Origin: Rhodoferax sp.
GTDB taxonomy: Bacteria > Pseudomonadota > Gammaproteobacteria > Burkholderiales > Burkholderiaceae_C
Length of the DNA stretch: 31,160 bases
Direction: 5' to 3'
Assembly: GCA_028711355.1 (NCBI GenBank)
Contig: JAQTSL010000004.1
Span: 1 to 31,160 of the forward strand
The position numbers and the translations under genes were made by a program. The notes under the pieces were generated by a model. It saw only the letters and a list, made by a program, of their open reading frames with translations, made no database searches and was not told the origin of the DNA. The number at the start of each line of letters is the position of its first letter. Positions within the stretch are counted from its first letter, which is position 1. Positions 6,825 to 15,332 of the stretch are shown piece by piece.

Positions 6825-8429
6825 ATGACAGCACCCGAACGCCCAGATCGCCGCCGTCTGCTGCAATGGCTAAGCGTCAGCACCACTACCCTTTATTTGC
6901 CGCGCAGCGCCTGGTGCCAGCCGCGCTTTGACAGCACCCCATTCACACTGGGTGTGGCCAGTGGTGCGCCCACGCCCGATTCGGTGCTGTTGTGGACCCG
7001 CTTGAATGTGCCGGGTGAGTCCGCCGCCAGCCTGGGCCGCGACCCTGTCACGGTGCAGTGGGAAGTGGCGCATGATGATCAGTTCAAGGGCCTGGCCCAG
7101 CGCGGCCAGGCCCTTGCACCCGTAGAGTTGGCCCATTCGGTACACGTCGAAGTGACAGGGCTGGAGCCCGACCGCTGGTACTACTACCGTTTCATGGTGG
7201 GTGACTTTGTCAGCCCGGTGGGGCGCACGCGCACTTTTCCCAAGCCGGATACGGTAGTCAACAGCCTGCGGTTGGGATACGCGTCATGCCAGAAGTGGGA
7301 AGACGGCTACTTCACCGCATGGCGCCATATGCAGCAAGAAAACCTTGACGCCGTGATGTTCCTGGGCGACTACATCTACGAATACCCGGCCAAAAACAGC
7401 AAGCTGCGCACGCCTTCTGGCGGCTGGGTGCTGACACTGGACGACTACCGCCAGCGTTATGCGCTGTACAAGAGCGATGCTGATCTGCAAGCCATGCATG
7501 CCGCCTGCCCCTGGCTGATGACGTGGGACGACCACGAAGTGCAAAACGACTACGCTGGCCTACAGGCCGGTCGCAGCGGTGCCAATGATCCGGCTGACCC
7601 CAGCCAATTTCTGGCGCGCCGCGCCGCAGCCTACCAAGCCTATTATGAGCACATGCCGATTCGCCCCTCGGTACTCACCCAAGCCATGACGGGTTTGGCA
7701 ACGGGTGCCGAGATGCGCCTCTACGGCCAGATGCGCTACGGCCAACTGGCCACCCTCTACCTGCTCGATGCTCGCCAGTATCGAGACCCACAAGCCTGCA
7801 CCAAAGATGGCGCACTGGGCTCGGGCATGGTGAACCCTGACAAATGCGCTCAGTGGCAAGATGCGGGGCACAGCCTGCTGGGCCAGGCACAAGAAGAATG
7901 GTTGCATCGGCAGTTTTCGATACCACCAGCGCCGTCAAGAAGCTGGACTGTTCTGGGTCAGTCAACCCTGTTTGGCCAGCGCGATGGGAAGGTGGGCCCC
8001 GGCCAAACCTTCTGGAATGATGGCTGGGACGGCTACCCTGCCGCCCGCCGTCGCCTGACCGATGCGTTGCAAAAGCACGCTGTGCCCAACCCGGTGGTGT
8101 TGGGGGGTGATGTGCATGAAAACTGGGTGGGCCATGTCAAGGCCGATTACGCGAACGCCAACAGCACCAGCGTGGGGGTAGAGTTTTGCGGCACCAGCCT
8201 CACGTCCCACTCCAGTGGCGGTGCCAAAACCGCCAACATCCTGGCAAAAAACCCGCATTTCATCTTTGCGGATGCTCTGCGCCGAGGCTATGGCATAGCG
8301 CAGTTCACCCCGACGCAACTCATCACGACCCTGCGCGTGGTGGACGATGTGACCCGACACGACACCGCGATTGAAACACTGGCGCGGTTTGTCGTCCCGT
8401 CGGGTCGTTCAGTGGTGGAACGGGTCTGA
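6825..8429 (+). CDS. phoD: PhoD-type alkaline phosphatase (metallophosphatase), probably Tat-exported
   Basis: Phosphodiesterase/phosphomonoesterase of the PhoD family, normally periplasmic or secreted and dependent on Fe/Ca. The N terminus has a twin-arginine-like DRRRLLQWL (residues 8-16) before a hydrophobic stretch. The N-terminal domain carries FTLGVASGAPTPDSVLLWTRL. Metal-site motifs are GYASCQKWEDGYF (Cys155), MFLGDYIYEY (Asp182, Tyr185), TWDDHEVQNDYAG (234 on) and LGGDVHENWVGH (Asp429, His431), followed by VEFCGTSLTSHSS. The 534-aa length fits the family. It follows the secreted hydrolase by 28 bp. I see no clear Pho box upstream of this pair, unlike ppk. Confidence 0.9.
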   Translation: MTAPERPDRRRLLQWLSVSTTTLYLPRSAWCQPRFDSTPFTLGVASGAPTPDSVLLWTRLNVPGESAASLGRDPVTVQWEVAHDDQFKGLAQRGQALAPVELAHSVHVEVTGLEPDRWYYYRFMVGDFVSPVGRTRTFPKPDTVVNSLRLGYASCQKWEDGYFTAWRHMQQENLDAVMFLGDYIYEYPAKNSKLRTPSGGWVLTLDDYRQRYALYKSDADLQAMHAACPWLMTWDDHEVQNDYAGLQAGRSGANDPADPSQFLARRAAAYQAYYEHMPIRPSVLTQAMTGLATGAEMRLYGQMRYGQLATLYLLDARQYRDPQACTKDGALGSGMVNPDKCAQWQDAGHSLLGQAQEEWLHRQFSIPPAPSRSWTVLGQSTLFGQRDGKVGPGQTFWNDGWDGYPAARRRLTDALQKHAVPNPVVLGGDVHENWVGHVKADYANANSTSVGVEFCGTSLTSHSSGGAKTANILAKNPHFIFADALRRGYGIAQFTPTQLITTLRVVDDVTRHDTAIETLARFVVPSGRSVVERV

Positions 8430-8463
8430 ACAAGCGCCCTGACGGATGACAGATGTCATCTGG

Positions 8464-9336
8464 TTACTGCGCGTTTTGCAACGCAGCAATGCGGTCTTCC
8501 AGCGGCGGGTGCGTAGAAAACAGCGCGCCAATACCGCCGACAATGCCAAACGCCGCGACACTCTTGGGCAGTTCACCCGCTTGCATACCGCCCAGTCGCG
8601 CCAGCGCGTTAATCATCGGCTGTTTGCGCCCCAGCAACTGGGCCGAGCCCGCGTCGGCACGGAACTCACGCTGACGACTAAACCAAGCCACCACAATGGC
8701 GGCGGCAAAGCCCAGCACGATGTCCAGCACCACGGTAGTGATCATGTAGCCGATGCCGGGGCCACTGGCGCGGTCGTCGCCCTTGCGCAAAAAGCTGTCC
8801 ACCGCATAGCCAATGACACGACTCAAAAACACCACAAAGGTGTTCATCACGCCCTGAATCAGCGTCATGGTGACCATGTCACCGTTGGCAACGTGGGCAA
8901 TTTCATGGCCAATGACGGCTTCGATTTCTTCCTTGTTCATGCCTTGCAACAGGCCGGTGCTGACCGCCACCAGCGCCGAATTTTTGAACGCACCAGTGGC
9001 AAACGCGTTGGGCGCGCCCTCAAAAATGCCGACCTCAGGCATCCCGATGCCGGCGCGCTCGGAGAGCTTGCGCACGGTCTCGACAATCCAGGCCTCATCG
9101 GCGCTGGTGGGCTGGTTGATGATCAGCACACCCGACGTCCATTTGGCCATCTGTTTGCTGATCAGCAGCGAAATGATGGCGCCACCAAAACCCATCACCA
9201 GCGCAAAACCCAGCAGCGCGCCCAGGTTCAGGCCGTTGGCGGTCAGATAACGGTTGACGCCCAGCAAACTGGCCACAATGCCCAGCACCGCGACCACCAT
9301 CACGTTGGTCAGCACAAATAATAGAATACGTTTCAT
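8464..9336 (-). CDS. htpX: Zinc metalloprotease HtpX (M48 family)
   Basis: Inner-membrane protease that degrades misfolded membrane proteins under heat or envelope stress. At 290 aa it has two N-terminal hydrophobic segments (about 5-25 and 38-58) and the zinc site GHEIAH (His144, Glu145, His148). The third ligand is in REFRADAGSA (Glu224). Two further hydrophobic segments lie between these. The ATG at 9336 is chosen because MKRILLFVLTN is the classic HtpX start and GAGGAAA lies just before it; the frame stays open further upstream without conservation. It lies downstream of pyrC on the same strand, with a strong hairpin in between. Confidence 0.95.
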   Translation of the reverse strand: MKRILLFVLTNVMVVAVLGIVASLLGVNRYLTANGLNLGALLGFALVMGFGGAIISLLISKQMAKWTSGVLIINQPTSADEAWIVETVRKLSERAGIGMPEVGIFEGAPNAFATGAFKNSALVAVSTGLLQGMNKEEIEAVIGHEIAHVANGDMVTMTLIQGVMNTFVVFLSRVIGYAVDSFLRKGDDRASGPGIGYMITTVVLDIVLGFAAAIVVAWFSRQREFRADAGSAQLLGRKQPMINALARLGGMQAGELPKSVAAFGIVGGIGALFSTHPPLEDRIAALQNAQ

Positions 9337-9350
9337 GGTTTCCTCTTGAC

Positions 9351-9377
9351 AAAAGCAGCGCGGGCCAGCCGCGCTGC
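9351..9377 (-). terminator. Hairpin plus T run in the htpX leader
   Basis: GCAGCGCGG (9355-9363) pairs with CCGCGCTGC (9369-9377). On the minus strand the stem is followed by TTTT and then, after a few bases, by the htpX ribosome binding site. It may terminate pyrC transcription or act in the htpX 5' leader. The rest of the 190-bp pyrC-htpX gap shows nothing else. Confidence 0.5.
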
Positions 9378-9527
9378 AAGGTCGCAATGGTAGTGGCGAA
9401 GCCAAAAAATTCAAGCATGGCCGGACGCAATTCCCCACAAGGTTTGCCGAATTTCAGGACGTCATGGTCAGTCGTCGCTCACCAAATCATCGATACACGC
9501 CTTGGCATGCCGGTTGTAGGCCCCAAT

Positions 9528-10583
9528 TCAGCTTGCCGTCACACGCCAGCTCAGCGACTCGCCGGCGCACAGGGGTTTGAGCATGGCCTCACCAAAGGCA
9601 AAACTCTCGGGCAGCGTCCAGCTTTCGCGCCGCAAGGTAATGTGGCCGGTGTTGCGCGGCAGGCCATAAAAGTCGGCACCATGAAAGCTGGCAAAAGCTT
9701 CCAGTTGGTCCAGCGCGCGCACCGATTCAAACGCCTGTGCATACAGCTCCAGCGCCGCATACGCGGTGTAGCAACCGGCACAGCCGTTGGCGTTTTCCTT
9801 TAACTGGGTGGCGTGCGGCGCGCTGTCGGTGCCTAAAAAAAACTTGGGATCACCGCTGGTGGCCGCCGCGACCAACGCTTGGCGATGCACCTCACGCTTC
9901 AGAACCGGCAGGCAGTAGTAGTGAGGGCGAATACCCCCAGCAAAGATCGCATTGCGGTTGTACAGCAAGTGATGTGCCGTCAAGGTGGCGGCCAAAAAAC
10001 GGTCGGCTTGCTGGACATACTGCACCGCCTCGCGCGTGGTGATGTGTTCAAACACGATTTTCAATTCGGGAAAGTCGCGGCGCAATGGCGCCAATTGGGT
10101 GTCGATGAACACCGCCTCGCGGTCAAACAGGTCAATGTCGGGTGAGGTTACTTCGCCGTGCACCAGCAGCAGCAGACCCGCGCGCTGCATGGCTTCGAGC
10201 GTCTTATAGGTTTTGCGCAGATCGGTCACACCGGCGTCACTGTGGGTGGTGGCACCGGCCGGGTAGAGCTTGACCGCAACAATGCCTGCGTCTTTGGCGC
10301 GCTGGATTTCATCGGCAGGCAGGTTGTCGGTGAGGTACAGCGCCATTAACGGCTCAAAGTCCACGCCATCGGGTACCGCAGCCTGTATGCGCGCCCGGTA
10401 GGCCAGCGCCTGCACGGTGCTGGTGACCGGCGGGCGCAAGTTGGGCATGATGAGGGCGCGGCCAAACTGGGCGGCGCTGTGCGGCACCACAGTGGCCAGT
10501 GCAGCGCCGTCACGCAGGTGCAGGTGCCAGTCATCCGGGCGCGTCAGTGTCAGGATTTGCAAAGGTGTTTTGACTTGGCTCAT
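9528..10583 (-). CDS. pyrC: Dihydroorotase (class II, homodimeric)
   Basis: Zinc amidohydrolase that cyclises N-carbamoyl-aspartate to dihydroorotate in pyrimidine synthesis. All metal ligands are visible in the 351-aa product: His20 and His22 in DDWHLHLRDG, the carboxylated Lys105 in AVKLYPAGATTHSDAGV, His142 in VHGEV, His180 in FEHITT and Asp253 in GTDSAPH. The substrate-binding IMPNLRPPV is also present. It is closest to the E. coli PyrC type rather than the Bacillus type. The start gives a short leader before LTLTRPDDWH, as in E. coli. Confidence 0.96.
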   Translation of the reverse strand: MSQVKTPLQILTLTRPDDWHLHLRDGAALATVVPHSAAQFGRALIMPNLRPPVTSTVQALAYRARIQAAVPDGVDFEPLMALYLTDNLPADEIQRAKDAGIVAVKLYPAGATTHSDAGVTDLRKTYKTLEAMQRAGLLLLVHGEVTSPDIDLFDREAVFIDTQLAPLRRDFPELKIVFEHITTREAVQYVQQADRFLAATLTAHHLLYNRNAIFAGGIRPHYYCLPVLKREVHRQALVAAATSGDPKFFLGTDSAPHATQLKENANGCAGCYTAYAALELYAQAFESVRALDQLEAFASFHGADFYGLPRNTGHITLRRESWTLPESFAFGEAMLKPLCAGESLSWRVTAS

Positions 10584-10633
10584 GCCGTGATTGTCGCCAA
10601 ACCAGGGTGCTGTCGGTGCGCTAAAGTGGGCAC

Positions 10634-11602
10634 TTACGAGACACTACCCTGGGCCGTCAGGTAATCCCACAAGGCCTGCGCATCGTGCTGGGACACCTTT
10701 TGCGTTGCACGTGCGTCGGTTGGACGCGTCGGTTCCCGTCGCGCGGGGCGTTCACGGTAGGCGCGAATTTCCATGGTGATCTGCAAATCCTTGAGCTCGG
10801 GGGGCGCGGCGCTAACCAGCTTTTTGGCGCGCACTTCTTTCTGCACCGCGCTCATCGGCAGAAACGCAATGCCATGGCCTTCGAGCGCCATCGCCTTCAG
10901 GCCTTCGGCCATGTCGGTTTCATAGACACGGTCGAAGTGGATCGGCGCGCTGCTGCGCTTGAGGATCAGTTCCACCATTTGCCCCAGGTAGGCACCCTGC
11001 GCGTAGCCAAGGTAGGGTAGCGGTCGGCGCGCCTTGCCAGGCAATTCAAACAGTGGTTGGCCGTGCACGTCGGGCTTGACATAGGGCGCCACCAGTTCTT
11101 CACCCAGCGTCACCATGTCGTAGCGCGCAGTGTCAAGCTGGTTGGGCTGCGAGGCATGGTGGTAGGCAATCAGCACGTCGCAACTGCCTTCTACCAGGCG
11201 CATCACCGCGTCGTGTACGTTGAGCGCAATCAAACGGCTTTTGATCGGGCCAAACTTCTCACGCAGGCCCGACACCCAGGCTGGAAAAAAGGTGAAAGCC
11301 AGCGTGTGCGGTACCGCAAAATCAATCACGTCCTGCGCCGTGGTGGCGTGAGCACGCAGCATGGCGCGCGTGGTCTGCAAGGCCTGTAGCACCTCCAGCG
11401 CCTGTGCATACAAAGTCTCCCCTGCGGGGGTGAGCCGTGTCGGGTAACTGCTGCGGTCCACCAGGTCAGCGCCCGCCCAGGCTTCCAGCGACTGGATGCG
11501 CCTTGAGAACGCCGGCTGCGTGACGTGACGCAACTGCGCCGAACGGCTGAAACTGCGCGTCTCAGCCAGGCTGACAAAGTCTTCAAGCCACTTGGTTTCC
11601 AT
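10634..11602 (-). CDS. LysR-type transcriptional regulator (HypT/YjiE-like)
   Basis: 322-aa regulator with an N-terminal winged helix-turn-helix (METKWLEDFVSLAETRSFSRSA, helix core SRSAQLRHVTQPAFSRRI, about residues 19-36) and a C-terminal ligand domain (about 90-300). The opening METKWL.DF and QPAFSRRI resemble E. coli YjiE/HypT, a hypochlorite-responsive regulator. The likeness is by memory and limited to the DNA-binding part. It lies 15 bp downstream of an unknown membrane-anchored protein gene on the same strand, so the two probably form a unit. The target is unknown. Confidence 0.85.
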   Translation of the reverse strand: METKWLEDFVSLAETRSFSRSAQLRHVTQPAFSRRIQSLEAWAGADLVDRSSYPTRLTPAGETLYAQALEVLQALQTTRAMLRAHATTAQDVIDFAVPHTLAFTFFPAWVSGLREKFGPIKSRLIALNVHDAVMRLVEGSCDVLIAYHHASQPNQLDTARYDMVTLGEELVAPYVKPDVHGQPLFELPGKARRPLPYLGYAQGAYLGQMVELILKRSSAPIHFDRVYETDMAEGLKAMALEGHGIAFLPMSAVQKEVRAKKLVSAAPPELKDLQITMEIRAYRERPARREPTRPTDARATQKVSQHDAQALWDYLTAQGSVS

Positions 11603-11617
11603 GATTCTGTGCTTGCG

Positions 11618-12220
11618 CTATGCCAGTAGCGCCTGATAGGCCTGACGGGTTGGCGCCGCCACCGACGCCAGCACCTGGGCATAGGCAGTTTGATGACGTG
11701 CCATCAGCCGCGCCGAAGCGACCAGCCGCGAGCGACAAAACCAGTGACAGGTGTGCTGAAACAAAAACAGCTCGGCCATAAAGGTGAAGGCCCGGCTTTT
11801 TGGCGAAACGCCTGGGTCGGCTTGCACCGCCTGGAGCAGCGCGTGGGCGTGCAGACTGATCAGCTTGCGTGCGTCAATGCACAGCGTGGGCCACCAACGC
11901 GTGGCGTAAGGCAGAGCCAGCGGCAACTTGCTGATACGGGCATCTAACTCCGGCACATTGGCGAACGCCAGCGCCAACGCGCTCACCTGCTGGCTCAGCT
12001 CGGCCTGGGTGCTTTCAAGCATGCTCCAGATCGACGCTTGCCGCTCAAGGTCAGCTTCGCCCAACGCGCGCAGAGATCCCTGAACCACGCTTTGCATCAA
12101 TTTTTCAATCTGGTGGCGCGCCAGATGCTCGCCCAGCAGGGCGATGCGCACGCGCTGCTCGCGCATCGCCAGCAGACGCAGACCGACCAACGCCATCAAC
12201 AACAGGACCAGTGGTTCCAT
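11618..12220 (-). CDS. Unknown protein with N-terminal membrane anchor
   Basis: I do not recognise the family. The 200-aa product has one hydrophobic N-terminal helix (MEPLVLLLMALVGLRLLAM, residues 1-19) followed by a mostly helical, Ala/Leu/Gln-rich body with several Trp and His (for example YATRWWPTLCIDARK and FLFQHTCHWFCRSRL). The ATG at 12220 is chosen because it begins the hydrophobic anchor after GGGTGT; a longer frame from 12277 is possible. It is upstream of the LysR gene with a 15-bp gap and divergent from the SPOR-domain gene. Confidence 0.6.
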   Translation of the reverse strand: MEPLVLLLMALVGLRLLAMREQRVRIALLGEHLARHQIEKLMQSVVQGSLRALGEADLERQASIWSMLESTQAELSQQVSALALAFANVPELDARISKLPLALPYATRWWPTLCIDARKLISLHAHALLQAVQADPGVSPKSRAFTFMAELFLFQHTCHWFCRSRLVASARLMARHQTAYAQVLASVAAPTRQAYQALLA

Positions 12221-12322
12221 CAAGACACCCGGCGACGGGTTCCAGTAAAAGAGCGCAAAGTGTAGTACCCAGCGCATCTGGCAAAGACTTCGGGCATGAC
12301 GCTGCCAGTGTCAAAATGTCGC

Positions 12323-13423
12323 ATGGCCGAACCTCATGCTCCTGCACCCATCGTGTTCGATCCTTTTCCAGCGCCTGCGTTACCGGCCTTGTTTGGCGCG
12401 GCCATTGGCCCGGTTGGCGCCAAGCGCTATCTGCCGCTATTTACCAAGTTTGAGACGCTTGGACGGGGCAGGCCAGGCTGGAACTGGGTCGCGTGTCTGT
12501 GCACCTTCAACTGGATGATCTTCAGGCGACTGTGGCTGCCTGCGGTGCTGTACGCGGCTGCGCTGCTAGTGCTGCCGCTGTTGCTGGTCGGCGCGGGGCG
12601 TTTATTGTTGCAGTGGTCCACAGCGGTGGAAGTGGGTGTGCTGCTTGCGTGTGCGGCGCTGGCCTGTGGGTTGCCGGCGCTGTTGGGCGACCTGCTGCTG
12701 TACCGGCACTGCCGCAGCAGCATCACCCGCGCCCTGGAGCGCGCCCCGACATTGGAAGTGGCATGCAGTATGCTGACCCAAAGCGCCCCCAGCCGTGTTT
12801 GGCTTCAACGCCAGCTTGCCGTCAATGGGCTGATGGTTGTTCTGATGGTAGTACTTGGCTACCTGGCGTGGCCAACAACGCCAGTTGCCGACGTGACAGA
12901 AGCACCGCCAACGCCAATTCAGCCGACAACGCGCCCGATCGCAGACGCAGCACCTGCGTCTGCGTCTGCGCCAATTTTGCGGGCGGCCGCTACACCGTCA
13001 TCGGCCCCCATATCGGTACCTATATCAGCGCGCTCATCCGCCCCCAGTTCTGCGCCAGCCTCTGCACCCGCCCCCGCGCCTTTGGCTGTCCCCGGTTCCG
13101 AGGATGCGCCTGAGCCTGCATCCAAGCCCGCCCCTTTACCCGCTTCAGCGCAGGTGGTCACCACACCGGCGCGGGCATCTGCACCATCGGCTGTGGGCTA
13201 CCATGTCAACGTTGGCCTGTTTGCCGACCCCGACAACGCACGGCGTGCTTATGTCAAGCTGGTCCAAGCCGGGCTGCCAGCGCAGCGAGAAGTGTTGACG
13301 TTTAACGGCCAAAAGCTCACACGTGTGCGCGTCGGACCGTTTGCCAGCCGCGCCATGGCAACCGCTGCCGTCGCGCCAATCAAGAAATTGCAGCTCGACG
13401 CGGTACTTGACAACCGCAAGTGA
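12323..13423 (+). CDS. Membrane protein with C-terminal SPOR domain
   Basis: The product of about 366 aa has a polytopic N-terminal half, an Ala/Pro/Ser low-complexity spacer and a C-terminal SPOR domain. The N-terminal half contains FNWMIFRRLWLPAVLY, which resembles DUF2628-type membrane proteins, two long hydrophobic segments after it and another before the spacer (LMVVLMVVLGYLAW). The SPOR repeat is the last 75 or so residues (YHVNVGLFADPDNARRAYVK ... RVRVGPFASRAMA). SPOR domains bind denuded peptidoglycan at division septa, so a cell-envelope role is inferred. The start at 12323 is preferred over 12296 but no strong ribosome binding site decides it. Confidence 0.72.
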   Translation: MAEPHAPAPIVFDPFPAPALPALFGAAIGPVGAKRYLPLFTKFETLGRGRPGWNWVACLCTFNWMIFRRLWLPAVLYAAALLVLPLLLVGAGRLLLQWSTAVEVGVLLACAALACGLPALLGDLLLYRHCRSSITRALERAPTLEVACSMLTQSAPSRVWLQRQLAVNGLMVVLMVVLGYLAWPTTPVADVTEAPPTPIQPTTRPIADAAPASASAPILRAAATPSSAPISVPISARSSAPSSAPASAPAPAPLAVPGSEDAPEPASKPAPLPASAQVVTTPARASAPSAVGYHVNVGLFADPDNARRAYVKLVQAGLPAQREVLTFNGQKLTRVRVGPFASRAMATAAVAPIKKLQLDAVLDNRK

Positions 13424-13430
13424 AATCCCG

Positions 13431-15284
13431 TTATTCGGTGCTCTGCTGCAGCGTCCACATCTCGGCGTAGCGGCCATTTTTGGCCAGCAGCCCGGCGTGG
13501 CTGCCGCGCTCCAGAATGCGCCCGGCTTCCATCACCAGAATTTCATGCGCATCGACCACGGTAGAGAGGCGGTGCGCGATCACCAGCGTGGTCTTGTTTT
13601 GTGCCACGCTTTGCAACTCGGCCTGGATGGCGCGCTCGTTGGCAGAATCCAGCGCCGAAGTCGCTTCGTCAAAAATCAAGATCGGCGGGTTTTTTAGCAG
13701 GGTGCGGGCAATCGCTACCCGCTGCTTTTCGCCACCCGAGAGTTTCAGGCCACGTTCACCCACCATGGTGTCATAACCCTTCGGGGTGGCGGCAATAAAG
13801 CTGTGGATGTGCGCTGACTTTGCGGCCTCCTGCACTTGCTCACGGGTCGCACCCGGCTGGCCGTAGGCAATGTTGTATTCCACCGTGTCGTTGAACAGCA
13901 CGGTGTCTTGCGGCACGATGCCAATGGCTTGCCGCACGCTGGCCTGGGTGACTTGCTTGATGTCTTGCCCGGCTATCAGAATTTGGCCGCTTTGCACGTC
14001 GTAAAACCGGAACAGCAGCCGCGCCAGTGTCGATTTGCCGGAACCTGACGGCCCCACCACGGCGACGGTTTTGCCTGCCGGAATGTCAAAACTGATGTCG
14101 TGCAGGATCGGGCGCGCCGGGTCGTAGGCAAAGTGCACGTTTTCAAAGCGCACGCTGGCAGAGCCCTCATCCCGGCCCTCTCCCAGCGGGAGAGGGCGTA
14201 AATGCAAGGACTGCGCACCCGGCACGTCGGCAATCTCGCGTTCGCGCTCCATCAGGGTGAACATCTTTTCCAGGTCGGTCAGTCCCTGTTTGATTTCGCG
14301 GTACAACACACCCAGAAAACCCAGCGGAATGTAGAGCTGAATCATGAAGGCGTTGACCATCACCAGGTCGCCCAGCGTCATGCGGCCATCGACCACCCCC
14401 TGCGTGGCGCGCCACAGCATCAGCACCAGCCCGGCGGCGATGATGAGTTGCTGGCCGGTGTTGAGGATGCTCAGCGTGGTCTGACTTTTGAGCGCGGCCT
14501 TGCGGTAGCGCTCCAGGTTGTCGTCATAGCGCTTGGCCTCGAATTCTTCGTTGTTGAAATATTTAACCGTCTCGTAGTTCAGCAGCGAGTCAATCGCGCG
14601 GCTGTGGGCGGTACTGTCCAGGTCGTTCATCTGCTTTCTGAACTGGGTACGCCACTCGGTCACGAGCACGGTAAAAATGATGTAGAGCACCAGCGCCGCG
14701 ATGGTAATCCAGGCAAACCAGGCGTCAAACTTGACCGCCAGCACGCCCAGCACCAGCGCCACCTCAATCAGCGTCGGGAAAATGCTGTAGAGCGAAAAGC
14801 TAATCAGCGAGTGCACCGCGCGGGTGCCGCGCTCTATGTCGCGCGTCATGCCACCGGTTTGGCGTTCCAGGTGAAAGCGCAGGCTCAAGGCGTGCAAATG
14901 CCGAAACACTTGCAGACTAATGCTGCGCGAAGCACCTTCAGTGGCTTTGGCAAAAATCAACTCGCGCAACTCGGCAAACACGGTGGTTGACAAGCGCAGC
15001 AGGCCGTAGGCCACCAATAAACCCAGCGGCACGATCAACAACGCTTGCAGCCCGACGCCGGCCTTCGGGTTCATGGTGTCCACCAGCTCCTTGAGCAAGA
15101 TCGGCACGCCCACGTTGGCCAGTTTGGCCCCGACCATAAACACCAGCGCGGCGATCACCCGCCACTTGTATTGCCACAGGTACGGAAACAGGCGCTGCAA
15201 GGTAGCCCAGTCGGTCCGCGGCGCTATGGGTGTAGGAGGTGCATCAGGAGACGTGCCACTGTGGGCATGGGAATGGCGGCGCAT
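13431..15284 (-). CDS. Atm1/HMT1-type ABC exporter (fused permease and ATPase)
   Basis: Half-transporter of the ATM1 type, 617 aa. Mitochondrial Atm1 and bacterial relatives export glutathione-linked or metal/sulfur compounds; the substrate here is unknown. An N-terminal region of six membrane helices (about 40-330) includes the family-typical LLNYETVKYFNNEEFE. The ATPase domain carries Walker A GPSGSGKST (about 411-419), LSGGEKQRVAIARTLL, Walker B ILIFDEATSALD and AHRLST. The ATG at 15284 is chosen over an in-frame TTG at 15293. The linker between membrane and ATPase domains (about residues 360-376) is encoded by a palindromic repeat. The C terminus ends 8 bp from the convergent SPOR gene. 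Confidence 0.92.
   Translation of the reverse strand: MRRHSHAHSGTSPDAPPTPIAPRTDWATLQRLFPYLWQYKWRVIAALVFMVGAKLANVGVPILLKELVDTMNPKAGVGLQALLIVPLGLLVAYGLLRLSTTVFAELRELIFAKATEGASRSISLQVFRHLHALSLRFHLERQTGGMTRDIERGTRAVHSLISFSLYSIFPTLIEVALVLGVLAVKFDAWFAWITIAALVLYIIFTVLVTEWRTQFRKQMNDLDSTAHSRAIDSLLNYETVKYFNNEEFEAKRYDDNLERYRKAALKSQTTLSILNTGQQLIIAAGLVLMLWRATQGVVDGRMTLGDLVMVNAFMIQLYIPLGFLGVLYREIKQGLTDLEKMFTLMEREREIADVPGAQSLHLRPLPLGEGRDEGSASVRFENVHFAYDPARPILHDISFDIPAGKTVAVVGPSGSGKSTLARLLFRFYDVQSGQILIAGQDIKQVTQASVRQAIGIVPQDTVLFNDTVEYNIAYGQPGATREQVQEAAKSAHIHSFIAATPKGYDTMVGERGLKLSGGEKQRVAIARTLLKNPPILIFDEATSALDSANERAIQAELQSVAQNKTTLVIAHRLSTVVDAHEILVMEAGRILERGSHAGLLAKNGRYAEMWTLQQSTE
14163..14197. repeat. REP-like palindrome inside the ABC exporter gene
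   Basis: GCCCTCTCCC (14175-14184) and GGGAGAGGGC (14188-14197) form a perfect 10-bp inverted repeat next to a GCCCTCATCCCG flank. The arrangement of CCCTCTCCC palindrome plus GGGATGAGGG flank is a widespread intergenic repeat of proteobacteria. Here it is translated in frame as LRPLPLGEGRDEG between the membrane and ATPase domains. Confidence 0.65.
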
Positions 15285-15332
15285 AAGGGACAATCTGAAT
15301 CAATGAATCAACGTAACCCGAGGATTGTGCCC

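Noticed and set aside
8446..9321. 291-codon frame on the plus strand opposite htpX
   Set aside because: It is a shadow frame; HtpX on the other strand has the zinc site, the membrane segments and a ribosome binding site.
12960..13080. Short GC-rich direct repeats in the SPOR-protein gene
   Set aside because: They encode the Ala/Pro/Ser spacer and follow from codon bias in a low-complexity linker; no sign of a separate element.
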